Shown here: positions 16,927-25,354 of the stretch, in pieces
Layout: each line of letters begins with the position of its first letter
Numbering within the stretch: position 1 is the stretch's first letter
DNA from: Cupriavidus agavae
Lineage (GTDB): Bacteria > Pseudomonadota > Gammaproteobacteria > Burkholderiales > Burkholderiaceae
Direction of reading: 5' to 3'
DNA: 64,000 nucleotides
NCBI RefSeq assembly: GCF_004217045.1
Contig: NZ_SGXM01000002.1
Span: 496,001-560,000, forward strand
Program-made: the position numbers and the translations under genes
Notes under the pieces: model-generated
Databases searched by the model: none
Seen by the model: the letters and a program-made list of their open reading frames with translations, nothing else
What the model was told of the DNA's origin: nothing

Positions 16927-17413
16927 GTTGGTGACGGTACCAAGTGCGCGACATGCCCATGGCTGTAATGATGCGCTGGTGGGTATCGGCATTCCTGGCC
17001 GGGTAGCGTTGATGTTCACGCGGGAGGCCGACAGCGCGCGCGCAGCCATCATTAGTGCGCTCGCCAATGTGCGCGATGCCGTACATGGCGCGCGGCTCGT
17101 CGAAGCCACGCCGGATTTCGTGGGTCTGACCGATGTGGCAGACACGGTCGGAGTGTCACGACAGAACATGCGCAAGCTCATGACCACGCATGCGGGTTCC
17201 TTCCCGCTGCCAGTGCATGAAGGCGCCGCGTCGGTATGGCATCTGGCGGACATACTGCGCTGGCTGGACGAGCGCGGCAGCTACGACGTCGATCCGGCGC
17301 TGATCGAGATTGCCGATACGACCATGCAGGTAAATCTGGCCCGCGGTGCCGCGCGGTTATTGCCGGCCATGCGGCAGGAACTGGCGGCCCTCGTCGCCGG
17401 GCCAACGCCCTGA
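16925..17413 (+). CDS. HTH DNA-binding protein, N-terminally truncated (possible pseudogene)
   Basis: An open frame of 162 codons if read from TTG 16925, or 133 from the first ATG at 17012. It contains a MerR-like HTH (VGLTDVADTVGVSRQNMRKL, then MTTHAGSFPLPVHEG...VWHLADILRWL). From memory of this family, an N-terminal part of roughly 30 residues should precede GCNDALVGIG; here that space is occupied by the CoA-transferase terminator, and family-like sequence (GCNDALVGIGIPGRVALMFTREA) begins before the first ATG. No ribosome-binding site is visible. It is therefore likely a 5'-truncated remnant, though a short protein starting at 17012 cannot be excluded. Confidence 0.5.
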   Translation: MLVTVPSARHAHGCNDALVGIGIPGRVALMFTREADSARAAIISALANVRDAVHGARLVEATPDFVGLTDVADTVGVSRQNMRKLMTTHAGSFPLPVHEGAASVWHLADILRWLDERGSYDVDPALIEIADTTMQVNLARGAARLLPAMRQELAALVAGPTP

Positions 17414-17539
17414 CGGCTCCCACCCCGGGTTCCCGCCCCCTTTTTACCCGGCCGGAAGTGGCCTATGCTCTCCGCACGACGACACGCAACTGACACGCAA
17501 CCTATCTGACGGGCGGCGAGCGCCCCCGCGACGAACACC

Positions 17540-18493
17540 ATGGAAAAGACTGCATTCGTATTCGCCGGCGGCGGCAGCCTGGGCGCCATCGAGGTTGGCA
17601 TGCTGCGGGAACTGGTCAATTGGGGCGTCAAGCCCGATCTCGTGATCGGTGCCTCGGCCGGTGCGATCAACGGGGCCTATTTCGCCTGCCATCCCGATAT
17701 CGAAGGCACGGCACGGCTGGAGAGCCTGTGGCGCGCCATCACGCGTAACGACATCCTGCCGTGGTCGTGGCGCAGCATGTTCGGGATGATCATGGGCAAC
17801 CGGGGGCATCTGGTGGAGTCATTCGGCCTGAAACGGCTGCTGAGCCGCCACTTTGGCGATGCGCGCGTCGAGAACGCCAGCATTCCGCTCCATGTGGTGG
17901 CCACCGACATGCATAGCGGCGAGGAGGTCGTGCTGTCGTCGGGCAGCATGGTCAGCGCCGTGCTGGCGAGCGCGGCCATTCCGGGCGTGTTTCCGCCAGT
18001 GGAGGTCGAGGGGCGCAAGCTGATCGATGGCGGCGTGGCCAACAATACGCCGGTCTCCACGGCAATCCGGCTTGGCGCCACGCGTATCGTGGTGCTGCCG
18101 GCCGGCTTTGCATGCGCCGAGCGGCGTCCCCCGCGCGGCGCAATGGAGCATGCATTCAACGCGCTGTCCCTGCTCGTAGCGCGGCAACTCGTGCATGACC
18201 TGGAACGCTGGGGCGACCACGCGCATATCGCCGTGGTGCCGCCGCTGTGTCCGCTCGATGTCTCCCCGTACGATTACACGCGGTGCGGCGAGCTGATCGA
18301 CCGCGCCGCAGAGGCCACGCTGGCGTGGCTGCGTGCCGAGGGGCTGGGCAGCCGGCGGGTGCCGGGGGCGCTGGAGCCGCACGAGCATGACGCCGAGCAC
18401 CCGAGTTGCAGTGCCGATATCCAGATGCCGCCACCGGGCGCGGGCCATGGCCATGCCACCCACCGAGGCGGAGAGCACCCCCATACGCACTAG
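17540..18493 (+). CDS. patatin-like phospholipase with His-rich tail
   Basis: A 317-residue patatin-family lipid acyl hydrolase. The Ser-Asp dyad is intact: oxyanion loop GGGSLG (residues 10-15), nucleophile S39 in GASAG and D163 in LIDGGVANN. Bacterial patatins of this length release fatty acids from phospholipids or neutral lipids, usually in the cytosol or at the inner membrane; no signal peptide is seen. The last 40 residues are unlike the catalytic core and rich in His (HEHDAEH...GHGHATHRGGEHPHTH), suggesting metal binding or simply a disordered tail. Translation begins at ATG 17540; it is monocistronic. Confidence 0.88.
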   Translation: MEKTAFVFAGGGSLGAIEVGMLRELVNWGVKPDLVIGASAGAINGAYFACHPDIEGTARLESLWRAITRNDILPWSWRSMFGMIMGNRGHLVESFGLKRLLSRHFGDARVENASIPLHVVATDMHSGEEVVLSSGSMVSAVLASAAIPGVFPPVEVEGRKLIDGGVANNTPVSTAIRLGATRIVVLPAGFACAERRPPRGAMEHAFNALSLLVARQLVHDLERWGDHAHIAVVPPLCPLDVSPYDYTRCGELIDRAAEATLAWLRAEGLGSRRVPGALEPHEHDAEHPSCSADIQMPPPGAGHGHATHRGGEHPHTH

Positions 18494-18705
18494 CGCGGCC
18501 GCCAGTGCTGTTGGCTGGCGGCGGACGGTTCTGCCTCGTGGTGTTGGGGCCAAGACACCGTATTTCCCTTGTTTTGCCTGTAGAAGTGCCGCTAACCCGC
18601 CGCCGGCGGGTGGCATGTTCTCTGCGAATAGACGCATGACTGCATCGGACGTGGCGCCACCGCCCGATGCCCTGCTGAAGCGTCCTGTTTTCTCGGAGAA
18701 CTGCC

Positions 18706-19074
18706 ATGTTGATCCCGCCCCAACTGCGGCCGGGCGTCGTCGCGCCGCCACGTCCCAGTCATCCTCCCGTCATCCGTTATCGCATTCGCGGCCTGATCGT
18801 GCTGCTGCGGGTGTTGATGCTCTGCTTCCACACCGCCGCGCTGGCCGACAAAGCGCTGCCGCCACCGCCGGCCAGCCCGAATTTCCTGGATGCCGTCGCG
18901 GCGGACTACGCGAACAGCCAGCTATTCCATGCCGTGGAAGGCATCGCGCCAGTCCGGCCTGAACGCGCTACGCCGGGCGACCGCGCCGCGCCCGCTGAAA
19001 GCGCATCACAAGCCACACCACGCACACCCCTCACCCCGCCGCCCGCCAGCCTGCGTCGCGTCAACGCCCGATAG
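18706..19074 (+). CDS. hypothetical Pro/Ala-rich protein with one hydrophobic segment
   Basis: A 122-residue protein I do not recognise. Residues about 28-47 (IRGLIVLLRVLMLCFHTAAL) form a hydrophobic stretch that could be a late signal peptide or a membrane anchor, followed by a Pro/Ala-rich low-complexity tail. GGAG precedes ATG 18706 at suitable spacing, which is the main reason to believe it is translated. No functional motif is visible. Confidence 0.5.
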   Translation: MLIPPQLRPGVVAPPRPSHPPVIRYRIRGLIVLLRVLMLCFHTAALADKALPPPPASPNFLDAVAADYANSQLFHAVEGIAPVRPERATPGDRAAPAESASQATPRTPLTPPPASLRRVNAR

Positions 19075-19282
19075 CCGGCCAAGGCCGGGCGCTGGTGCAG
19101 TCTTTACATGCATCGGCGCAAGGCTTGCACACCGGCTACCTCTGCGCCTCCCGCCAGCCCAGCAGGCAGGTGGCTTTGCAGCGCGGTACGGAATTTGCGC
19201 CTGTTCGGGAATTGCCAGAGACGACGCTCGCCTCCACCGGGGAGGTGGCGCCTGGCAAACCCGTAACCAACAGGAGCGTAAC

Positions 19283-20482
19283 ATGGCCGATTACCGTACC
19301 GAGCGCTATCGCCGGGGCAACACCTGGCGGGCTACCGAAAACCTCCGCGACGACGATCTGGGCGATCCCTGGGACGACGAGCGCGGCTCGCGCTGGATGG
19401 GCCAGGACGACTGGCTGCCCGAATCCTCAGACGATCGCTGGGAAAACGCCCGCCAGCGCCAGCGCCTGGCGCCGGGACAGACCAGTGACGGCGGACCGGC
19501 ACCGAGCGGCTATCGCCGTGGCGACCAGGGCAACGAATATGGCAGCGATCTGCGCTATGGCCTGAATGGCGGCTATGGCAATTCTCCGGAAGACGATCAG
19601 GCGTGGCGCAGCCGGCAGCAATACCAGAGCCGCAGCTACGCCAGCGAAGTTGGCGACTACGGCGACCTTGGCGATGGCGGCGACTTCGAACGCCAGGGTG
19701 GTGTGCGCCGCCATGGTGGCGCCGGCGGCAGCTACGGCAATGACGCTGGCTACGGCGGCAGCTACGGTGGCTACGGCCAGTCCGGCCAGCGCCAGCAGGG
19801 CTTCGGCAACGCCGATCAGGAATGGCTGCGCCGCGCCGAGCAGCGCGAGCCCCGCTACGGCGGCGGATCGGGCCGGCAGGGCTCGTACTTCAACGATTTG
19901 CGCAGTGACACCCGCTACTGGACCGAGTCGACCGACGAATGGGGCGAAAGCCGCCCATCGCGCGCGCAGAGCTATGGGCGCGACTACCTTGGCTCCCAGT
20001 CGGACGACCGGCGCCATGAAGGGGCCCGTGGCTACGCCGCACGCGGCGGAACCTGGCGAAACGACGATGACGGCCGCTACGGCGACGATCGCCGCGACCG
20101 CTACGGCGACGACGACGAAGACCACGGCATGCTCTACAACATCGGCCATCGGATCGGGCAGGCGTTCAGCGACTGGTTCGGCACCGATGACGACACCGAG
20201 CGCCGTAGCGGCCCGCGCGGCTACACCCGCACCGACGACCGCATCCGCGACGAAATCTGCGAGCGGCTGACCTTCACGAGTGGGGTCGATGTCAGCGAGG
20301 TCACGGTGGACGTGGAGAACGGCAAGGTCACGCTGGGCGGCACCGTGCAGCGCCGCAGCCAGAAGTACGACATCGAGGACATGGCGGACAACACGTTCGG
20401 CGTGAACGAGGTGGAAAACAACATTCGCGTCCAGCGGCAGGACGCGACCTCGGCGGCCGGGGCGGGGTTCAACGGCTGGTAA
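19283..20482 (+). CDS. BON-domain protein with long Gly/Tyr/Arg/Asp-rich region
   Basis: A 399-residue protein with a single C-terminal BON domain (about residues 312-385: DDRIRDEICERLTFTSGVDV...VEVENG-type sheet, then NTFGVNEVENNIRVQ). The first 290 residues are low complexity, rich in G, Y, R, D, S and Q (for example GGSYGGYGQSGQRQQ), and probably disordered. BON domains bind membranes or ligands and occur in osmotic and stress-response proteins. There is no signal peptide, so a cytosolic location is likely. CAGGAG precedes ATG 19283; the frame is open upstream to 18890 but without any supporting feature. Confidence 0.85.
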   Translation: MADYRTERYRRGNTWRATENLRDDDLGDPWDDERGSRWMGQDDWLPESSDDRWENARQRQRLAPGQTSDGGPAPSGYRRGDQGNEYGSDLRYGLNGGYGNSPEDDQAWRSRQQYQSRSYASEVGDYGDLGDGGDFERQGGVRRHGGAGGSYGNDAGYGGSYGGYGQSGQRQQGFGNADQEWLRRAEQREPRYGGGSGRQGSYFNDLRSDTRYWTESTDEWGESRPSRAQSYGRDYLGSQSDDRRHEGARGYAARGGTWRNDDDGRYGDDRRDRYGDDDEDHGMLYNIGHRIGQAFSDWFGTDDDTERRSGPRGYTRTDDRIRDEICERLTFTSGVDVSEVTVDVENGKVTLGGTVQRRSQKYDIEDMADNTFGVNEVENNIRVQRQDATSAAGAGFNGW

Positions 20483-20510
20483 TCGCCGGGGATTGCCGTA
20501 GTCATGCGTT

Positions 20511-20537
20511 CCCCTCTCCCGCGCGGCGGGCGAGGGG
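20511..20537. repeat. GC-rich dispersed palindrome, copy 4 (imperfect)
   Basis: CCCCTCTCCCGC (20511-20522) faces GCGGGCGAGGGG (20526-20537), with one mismatched pair. Located between the convergent BON and SDR genes. Confidence 0.7.
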
Positions 20538-20647
20538 AGAAAGCCCGGGCGGCTGGCTCACGCGGCCAGCCGGAACACCCTCACCGACTGCGCACGGTTT
20601 GCGCGCCGCATGACATCGGATTCTTACGAACTTGCACGCACGCCGGC

Positions 20648-21412
20648 TCAGGCCGTTGCCCCGCCATCCACGCCGATCGTCTGGCCCGAAATATAGCGCC
20701 CGGCCGGCGAGGCCAGCAGCACGGCCAGCCCTGCCACGTCCGTGGCCTCGGCGATGCGCCGCATCGGAATGCCGGCCGAGAGCATCTTCTCGCGCTCGGG
20801 GTCGCCCCACAGCGCATCGCGGGAGAAGTCGGTGCGCACCGGGCCGGGGTTGATGCTGTTCACGTTGATGTTGTGCGGGCCGAGCGTCTGCGCCAGGTTG
20901 CGCATGGCCAGGTCGGTGGCACCCTTCGAGATGCTGTAGAGCGCCAGCATGGCCGAGCCGCGCCGCGCGGCAATGCTCGACATGAACAGGATCGAGCCAT
21001 CGCGGCGTTCGATCATTTGCGGCGCCAGCGCATTCACGAGCACGAGGTTGCCGCGCACGTTGCCGGCCATGACTTCGTCAAACGCCTCCGGGCCCTGGTC
21101 GAGCATCGAGCCCACCGCCGTGGAGCCGGCGGCGTTGAGCACCAGCGCGTCGACGCGGCCAAACTTTGCCAGCACGGTATCGGCAAACGCGCGCACGCTG
21201 TCCAGGTTGACGATGTCGCAGGCGATGCCGGTGACGTCCAGCCCTTCCTCGCGCAGCGATGCGGCCACTTTCTCTGACACCCCGGCGTCGCGGCCGGACA
21301 CCACCACGCGGGCGCCAGCCTGGCCCAGGGCGCGCACCATGGCCAGGCCCATACCCTTGGTGGAGCCGGTGACGACGGCCACGCGGCCGGACAGATCGAA
21401 CAGATTGAACAT
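20648..21412 (-). CDS. SDR-family oxidoreductase
   Basis: A 254-residue classical short-chain dehydrogenase/reductase. NAD(P)-binding TGSTKGMG spans residues 15-22, NAAG is present, and the active site is S145/S146, Y159 and K163 (YSISK). The C-terminus ends in a typical YISGQTIGVDGG. AAGGAG precedes ATG 21412. It is divergent from a TetR regulator that is probably its repressor. Substrate unknown. Confidence 0.87.
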   Translation of the reverse strand: MFNLFDLSGRVAVVTGSTKGMGLAMVRALGQAGARVVVSGRDAGVSEKVAASLREEGLDVTGIACDIVNLDSVRAFADTVLAKFGRVDALVLNAAGSTAVGSMLDQGPEAFDEVMAGNVRGNLVLVNALAPQMIERRDGSILFMSSIAARRGSAMLALYSISKGATDLAMRNLAQTLGPHNINVNSINPGPVRTDFSRDALWGDPEREKMLSAGIPMRRIAEATDVAGLAVLLASPAGRYISGQTIGVDGGATA

Positions 21413-21482
21413 GACAGGTTTCTCCTTGCGATGGGATGGATGCAACGACGGGGGACCAACGGGCTGCCGATACGTCCTTTGC

Positions 21483-21521
21483 ATGACGACCGACATCTAT
21501 TGCTTAAAGTATGGTTGTCAT
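21483..21521. promoter_or_regulatory. candidate TetR operator between SDR and tetR
   Basis: ATGACGACC (21483-21491) and GGTTGTCAT (21513-21521) form an inverted repeat with one mismatch around 21 AT-richer bases; on the minus strand TAGATG occurs twice as a direct repeat. It sits in the shared 172-bp divergent promoter. Spacing is wide for a TetR dimer, so the exact site is uncertain. Confidence 0.3.
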
Positions 21522-21584
21522 CTAAACTCCGGTCAAGCATGAAATTTCCCGCTTGGCGGGGTTGCAATCCGAAGGAGAGGCCGC

Positions 21585-22202
21585 ATGGCGAGGGCATCAC
21601 GGGCAGTCGCTGACCAGCATAGGACAGCCATCGAGCAGGCGTCGGCACGTTTGTTCCGGCAGCACGGCCTGCACGGTGTGTCGGTGGCGCAGGTAATGGC
21701 CGACGCCGGGCTGACGCATGGCGGCTTCTACGGTCACTTTGGTTCGAAGGACGAGTTGGCGGCGGTGGCCTGCGCGCGTTCGTTCGCGGAAGCCAACGAC
21801 CGATGGCAGGCCACTGCCAGGCGCGCCAAAGGTGACGTATCCAGCGCCCGACGCGAACTGGTGGAGCGCTATCTGAGCGCGGCGCACCGCGATGCCGCCG
21901 GCCATGGCTGCCCTGCGTCGGCGTTCGCCAGCGACGTGGCGCGCGAGCCGGCCGGCAAGCCCGTGCGGGAAGCCTATCTCGACGGCCTGCGCCAACTGAT
22001 CGACACCTGGGAGGCCATCAACACCGGCGCTGGCGCCGATGCCGGCCCCGACGCCCACCGGCAGGCGCTGGTGCAACTGGCCACCTTCGTCGGCGCCATC
22101 ACGCTGGCGCGTGCCACCGCTGGCGATGGCCTGTCCGACGAGATTCTCGACGCCGCCCGTGCCTGGCTGCTCGACAGCACTTCCAACACGGTCGCCGGCT
22201 GA
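21585..22202 (+). CDS. TetR-family regulator
   Basis: A 205-residue TetR regulator with the N-terminal HTH in RTAIEQASARLFRQHGLHGV and AQVMADAGLTHGGFYGHFGSKDELA. The C-terminal domain (LVERYLSAAHRDAAGHGCPASAFASDVAR) resembles the subgroup that controls short-chain dehydrogenases and reductases. GAAGGAGAGG precedes ATG 21585. It lies between a divergent SDR gene and a co-directional MFS gene 50 bp downstream, and probably regulates one or both. Confidence 0.88.
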   Translation: MARASRAVADQHRTAIEQASARLFRQHGLHGVSVAQVMADAGLTHGGFYGHFGSKDELAAVACARSFAEANDRWQATARRAKGDVSSARRELVERYLSAAHRDAAGHGCPASAFASDVAREPAGKPVREAYLDGLRQLIDTWEAINTGAGADAGPDAHRQALVQLATFVGAITLARATAGDGLSDEILDAARAWLLDSTSNTVAG

Positions 22203-22252
22203 GCGGCGGCTGACTTCCCTTCGAACCGTCTTCTCCACCCTGACCTGCCCCC

Positions 22253-23551
22253 ATGTTCGCGCAAGCCCTTTCCCGCCGGCTGGACCGGCGCGGCATCCAC
22301 TACGCGTGGATCGTTGCCGCCGTCACGTTCTGCGTGATGCTGACCACTTCCGCCGCGCTCGGCCTGCCGGGCGCCTTCCTGAAACCATTGACCGCCGAGA
22401 TGGGCTGGAGCACCGACAAGGTGTCGTCGATCCTGGCGTTCCGCTTCGCGCTGTTCGGCCTGATGGCGCCGTTCTCGGCGTTGCTGATGGAGCGCTTCGG
22501 CGTGCGCAACGTGGTCTGTGCGGCGCTGGCGCTGATTGCCGGCGGCATGGCACTGGCAACGGTGGCCACCGAACTGTGGCAGTTGTTCGTGGCCTGGGGA
22601 CTGATGCTCGGCGTGGGCTCGGGCCTCACGGCGCTGGTGCTGGCCGCCGTGGTCGCAAACCGCTGGTTCACCGCGCGGCGCGGGCTGGTGATTGGTGTCC
22701 TGACGGCCAGTTCGGCCACGGGGCAACTGGCCTTTCTGCCCGTGGCCGCCTGGCTGATCGAACACATGGGCTGGCGCGTGGCGGTGCTGCCGGTGCTGGC
22801 CGCGTGCGCCACGCTGGCCGTGGTGGTGCTCGGCCTGATGCGCAGCCGTCCCGCCGATGTGGGCCTGACGGCATTCGGCGAAGCGCCGGGCACGGCGCCT
22901 GCCGCGCCGGCTGCCGCAGCGCCGCTGTCCTGGCGCGGACCGTTCGTGGTGCTGCGCGAAGCGGCGCGCACCCAGACCTTCTGGATTCTGGCCGGGACAT
23001 TCTTTATCTGCGGGCTGTCCACCAACGGGCTGATCCAGACGCACTTCATCGCCCTGTGCGCGGATTTCGGCATGTCCGCCGTGCCGGCCGCGTCGGCGCT
23101 GGCGATGATGGGCGCATTCGATTTCGTGGGTACCATCCTGTCGGGCTGGCTCTCGGACCGCTACGACAGCCGCAAGCTGCTGTTCTGGTACTACGGCCTG
23201 CGCGGGCTGTCGCTGTTCTGGCTGCCCCATTCGGAATTCACGCTGTACGGCCTGTCGATCTTCGCCATGTTCTACGGGCTCGACTGGATCGCCACGGTGC
23301 CGCCGACGATCAAGCTCGCCGCCAGCACGTTCGGCCGCGAGCGGGCTCCGATGGTGTTCGGCTGGATCTTCGCGGCCCACCAGATTGGCGCGGCGGTGGC
23401 GGCGTTCGGCGCGGGGCTCTCGCGCACGTTCTGGCTGACCTATTCCCCGGCGCTGTACGTGGCCGGCACGGCCTGCCTGCTGGCGGCGCTGCTGGCGCTG
23501 ATGGTGCGCCGGCCGGCGCAGCAGGCCACGGCGCAGGCGGCCAGCGCCTGA
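22253..23551 (+). CDS. MFS transporter
   Basis: A 432-residue inner-membrane major facilitator with 12 predicted helices. The cytoplasmic loop 2-3 motif (LMERFGVRN) and the loop 8-9 copy (LSDRYDSRK) are visible, and the overall layout resembles the oxalate/formate-antiporter-like and monocarboxylate transporter branch. It follows tetR by 50 bp on the same strand, so the substrate is probably tied to that regulator. Substrate not identifiable. Confidence 0.87.
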   Translation: MFAQALSRRLDRRGIHYAWIVAAVTFCVMLTTSAALGLPGAFLKPLTAEMGWSTDKVSSILAFRFALFGLMAPFSALLMERFGVRNVVCAALALIAGGMALATVATELWQLFVAWGLMLGVGSGLTALVLAAVVANRWFTARRGLVIGVLTASSATGQLAFLPVAAWLIEHMGWRVAVLPVLAACATLAVVVLGLMRSRPADVGLTAFGEAPGTAPAAPAAAAPLSWRGPFVVLREAARTQTFWILAGTFFICGLSTNGLIQTHFIALCADFGMSAVPAASALAMMGAFDFVGTILSGWLSDRYDSRKLLFWYYGLRGLSLFWLPHSEFTLYGLSIFAMFYGLDWIATVPPTIKLAASTFGRERAPMVFGWIFAAHQIGAAVAAFGAGLSRTFWLTYSPALYVAGTACLLAALLALMVRRPAQQATAQAASA

Positions 23552-23553
23552 CC

Positions 23554-24429
23554 CTACCGTGCCTGGCGTTCGTGGCCGGCGGCCTCGAACGCGTCGATCA
23601 GTGCGGCAACCGGCGCGCGCCTGAGCACCGATTGCCGCACCAGCACGCCAATCTCGCGGTGCAGCGGCGCGCCCGGCATCGGTATCTCGACGATGCCGGG
23701 CGTCTCGCGCACCGGCACCAGTGCCGCGGGGATGATCGCGCAACCGAGCCCCTGGCTGACCATCTGCAGGATCACGGCGGGCTCGTCCAGCTCCATGCCC
23801 TCCCGTACCCAGAAGCGGTGCCGCTTCAGGTAACGATCGACCAGCTGCCCGCCCGTGGCGTGGCGGTTGTAGCGGATGAACGGCACGGTCTGCAGCACCG
23901 CCTTCAGGTCACCCGTGGTGCCAGCCGGGGCCACCGCCACGAACGCCTCGCGGATCAGCGGCACCCATTTCAGTTCGGGCGTCAGGCCCAGGCGCGGCTT
24001 CACGAGCACGGCGATGTCGAGTTCGCGCGCATCCACCTGCGTCAGCAGCTGGGTCGACATGCCCGGCACGATGTTCACATGCGTATCGGGATGCGCCACG
24101 CGAAAGCGCTGCATCGCACGCGGCAGCAGCGTCGACTGCACCGTGGACACGGCGCCCAGGTCGAGCGGCGCCGTGTCAGCCTGGGCGCCCGCGCCCTTCA
24201 TGCCCGCATAGATGGCCACCAGCCGCGCCGCCTCGGGCAGCAACCGCCGCCCTTCCTCGCTCAGCGTCACCGATTTGCCGGTACGGTCGAACAGCGTACA
24301 GCCGAGGTCTTCCTCCAGCCGGCGGATCTGCGTGCTGACCGCCGACTGGGTCAGGCCGAGCCGGGCGCCGGCGGCCGAAAACGAGCCGGTCTCGGCGGCG
24401 CTCAGGAAGGTCTTGAAATAGCGGATCAC
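23554..24429 (-). CDS. LysR-family regulator
   Basis: A 291-residue LysR regulator: N-terminal winged HTH (MIRYFKTFLSAAETGSFSAA, GARLGLTQSAVSTQIRRLEE) and a C-terminal effector domain starting near residue 90. It is divergent from the VOC-family gene at 24582, its most likely target, and ends 3 bp from the MFS stop. Effector unknown. Confidence 0.88.
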   Translation of the reverse strand: MIRYFKTFLSAAETGSFSAAGARLGLTQSAVSTQIRRLEEDLGCTLFDRTGKSVTLSEEGRRLLPEAARLVAIYAGMKGAGAQADTAPLDLGAVSTVQSTLLPRAMQRFRVAHPDTHVNIVPGMSTQLLTQVDARELDIAVLVKPRLGLTPELKWVPLIREAFVAVAPAGTTGDLKAVLQTVPFIRYNRHATGGQLVDRYLKRHRFWVREGMELDEPAVILQMVSQGLGCAIIPAALVPVRETPGIVEIPMPGAPLHREIGVLVRQSVLRRAPVAALIDAFEAAGHERQAR

Positions 24430-24529
24430 GGGCGAAGGGGGTCGGGGGCGCTGGTTGGGATGGGGCGTCGAGCAACGAAATTCCTGATGCTCAGCCCCGG
24501 AATGATTCGTTTCATATTACGAGTTGCGC

Positions 24530-24541
24530 TGATTACAATCA
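24530..24541. promoter_or_regulatory. candidate LysR box upstream of VOC gene
   Basis: TGATTACAATCA has five-base inverted arms and lies 40 bp before the VOC gene start in the lysR divergent region. Size and position fit a LysR or promoter-proximal element, but there is only one copy. Confidence 0.25.
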
Positions 24542-24581
24542 ACGGCATCGCTTTCCAACCGCCCTCCCCACAAGAGCCCCC

Positions 24582-25004
24582 ATGACTGCCATGCCGCTGT
24601 TCCACCTTGCCTTCCCGGTTCACGACCTCGCCGCCGCGCGCCAGTTTTACGGCGATCTGCTCGGCTGCCCCGAGGGTCGCAGTTCCGACGCCTGGGTCGA
24701 CTTCGATTTCTACGGCCACCAGGTCGTGGCCCATCTCTCACCGGACGAATGCGGCCATCGCGGGACCAGCGCCGTGGACGGCGACGACGTACCGGTGCGG
24801 CATTTCGGCGCCATCCTGTCGATGGCGCAGTGGGAACAACTGGCCGACAAGCTGCGCGCCGCCGGGACGAAGTTCGTGATCGAGCCGCATGTGCGCTTCA
24901 AGGGGCAGGTTGGCGAGCAGGCAACGATGTTCTTCCTCGATCCGTCGGGTAATGCACTCGAATTCAAGGCCTTCGGCGACCTGAGCCAGGTGTTTGCGAA
25001 GTAA
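24582..25004 (+). CDS. VOC-superfamily (glyoxalase/dioxygenase-fold) protein
   Basis: A 140-residue single VOC module pair. FHLAFPVHDLAAARQFYGDLLGC is the canonical opening with its metal-ligand His, and the closing FFLDPSGNALEFKAF supplies the metal-binding Glu. The sequence resembles small glyoxalase-like proteins annotated as dioxygenases, but whether it is a dioxygenase, isomerase or resistance protein cannot be told. ATG 24582 with a second ATG three codons later. Likely controlled by the divergent LysR. Confidence 0.83.
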   Translation: MTAMPLFHLAFPVHDLAAARQFYGDLLGCPEGRSSDAWVDFDFYGHQVVAHLSPDECGHRGTSAVDGDDVPVRHFGAILSMAQWEQLADKLRAAGTKFVIEPHVRFKGQVGEQATMFFLDPSGNALEFKAFGDLSQVFAK

Positions 25005-25095
25005 GTTTTTTCCTTTTGTTTCAATGGGTTGGCGCCTGCTCCCGGCCGGTTTAGAGCGCCACCCCCACGCCGGCATCGTAATTTCTTTAAATTCC

Positions 25096-25124
25096 TTGCC
25101 TATCTATCTAGTAGTAGATAATAT
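25096..25124 (+). promoter_or_regulatory. promoter with TetR-type operator in the spacer
   Basis: TTGCCT (25096-25101) and TAATAT (25119-25124) are separated by 17 bp. The palindrome CTATCTAGTAGTAGATAA (25104-25121; CTATCTA/TAGATA arms) fills the spacer, where a bound repressor would exclude RNA polymerase. Downstream lies the DGA-repeat gene. Confidence 0.6.
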
Positions 25125-25236
25125 TCGAGCCATGGACGACGCACTGCGGTAACAACAAAGCCCGGGCGCGGCGTCCAAGCCTTACCAGTTTTGTTTGTCA
25201 GTACCGGAGATCGGTTCTTTTTTTAGCAGCGCTTCT

Positions 25237-25254
25237 CTATCTAGCAGTAGATAG
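25237..25254. promoter_or_regulatory. second TetR-type operator, perfect palindrome
   Basis: CTATCTAGCAGTAGATAG has perfect seven-base arms around GCAG, and differs from the promoter-embedded copy at only two positions. It lies 133 bp downstream (centre to centre) and about 100 bp before the DGA gene. Confidence 0.65.
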
Positions 25255-25354
25255 CAGATCGGGAAGCAGGAAGGACCGGTCGATTCGCAGCACAGACATC
25301 GGCCACGACGACTCCCCACATGACGGAGCGTCGGGCCCGAGCCAGGAGAGCATC

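Larger units (their letters stand above)
25005..25354. other. 350-bp regulatory region of the DGA-repeat operon
   Basis: No plausible gene. It contains a good sigma-70-like promoter overlapped by a palindrome (25096-25124) and a second, perfect copy of the same palindrome at 25237-25254. Both are described separately. Confidence 0.6.

Noticed and set aside
18890..19282. Upstream extension of the BON-domain protein
   Set aside because: Overlaps the hypothetical gene at 18706-19074 in another frame, and a good ribosome site precedes ATG 19283.
22039..24585. Open frame of 848 codons on the plus strand
   Set aside because: Frame-shifted shadow of tetR, MFS and antisense of lysR; composition is typical of wrong-frame GC-rich translation.
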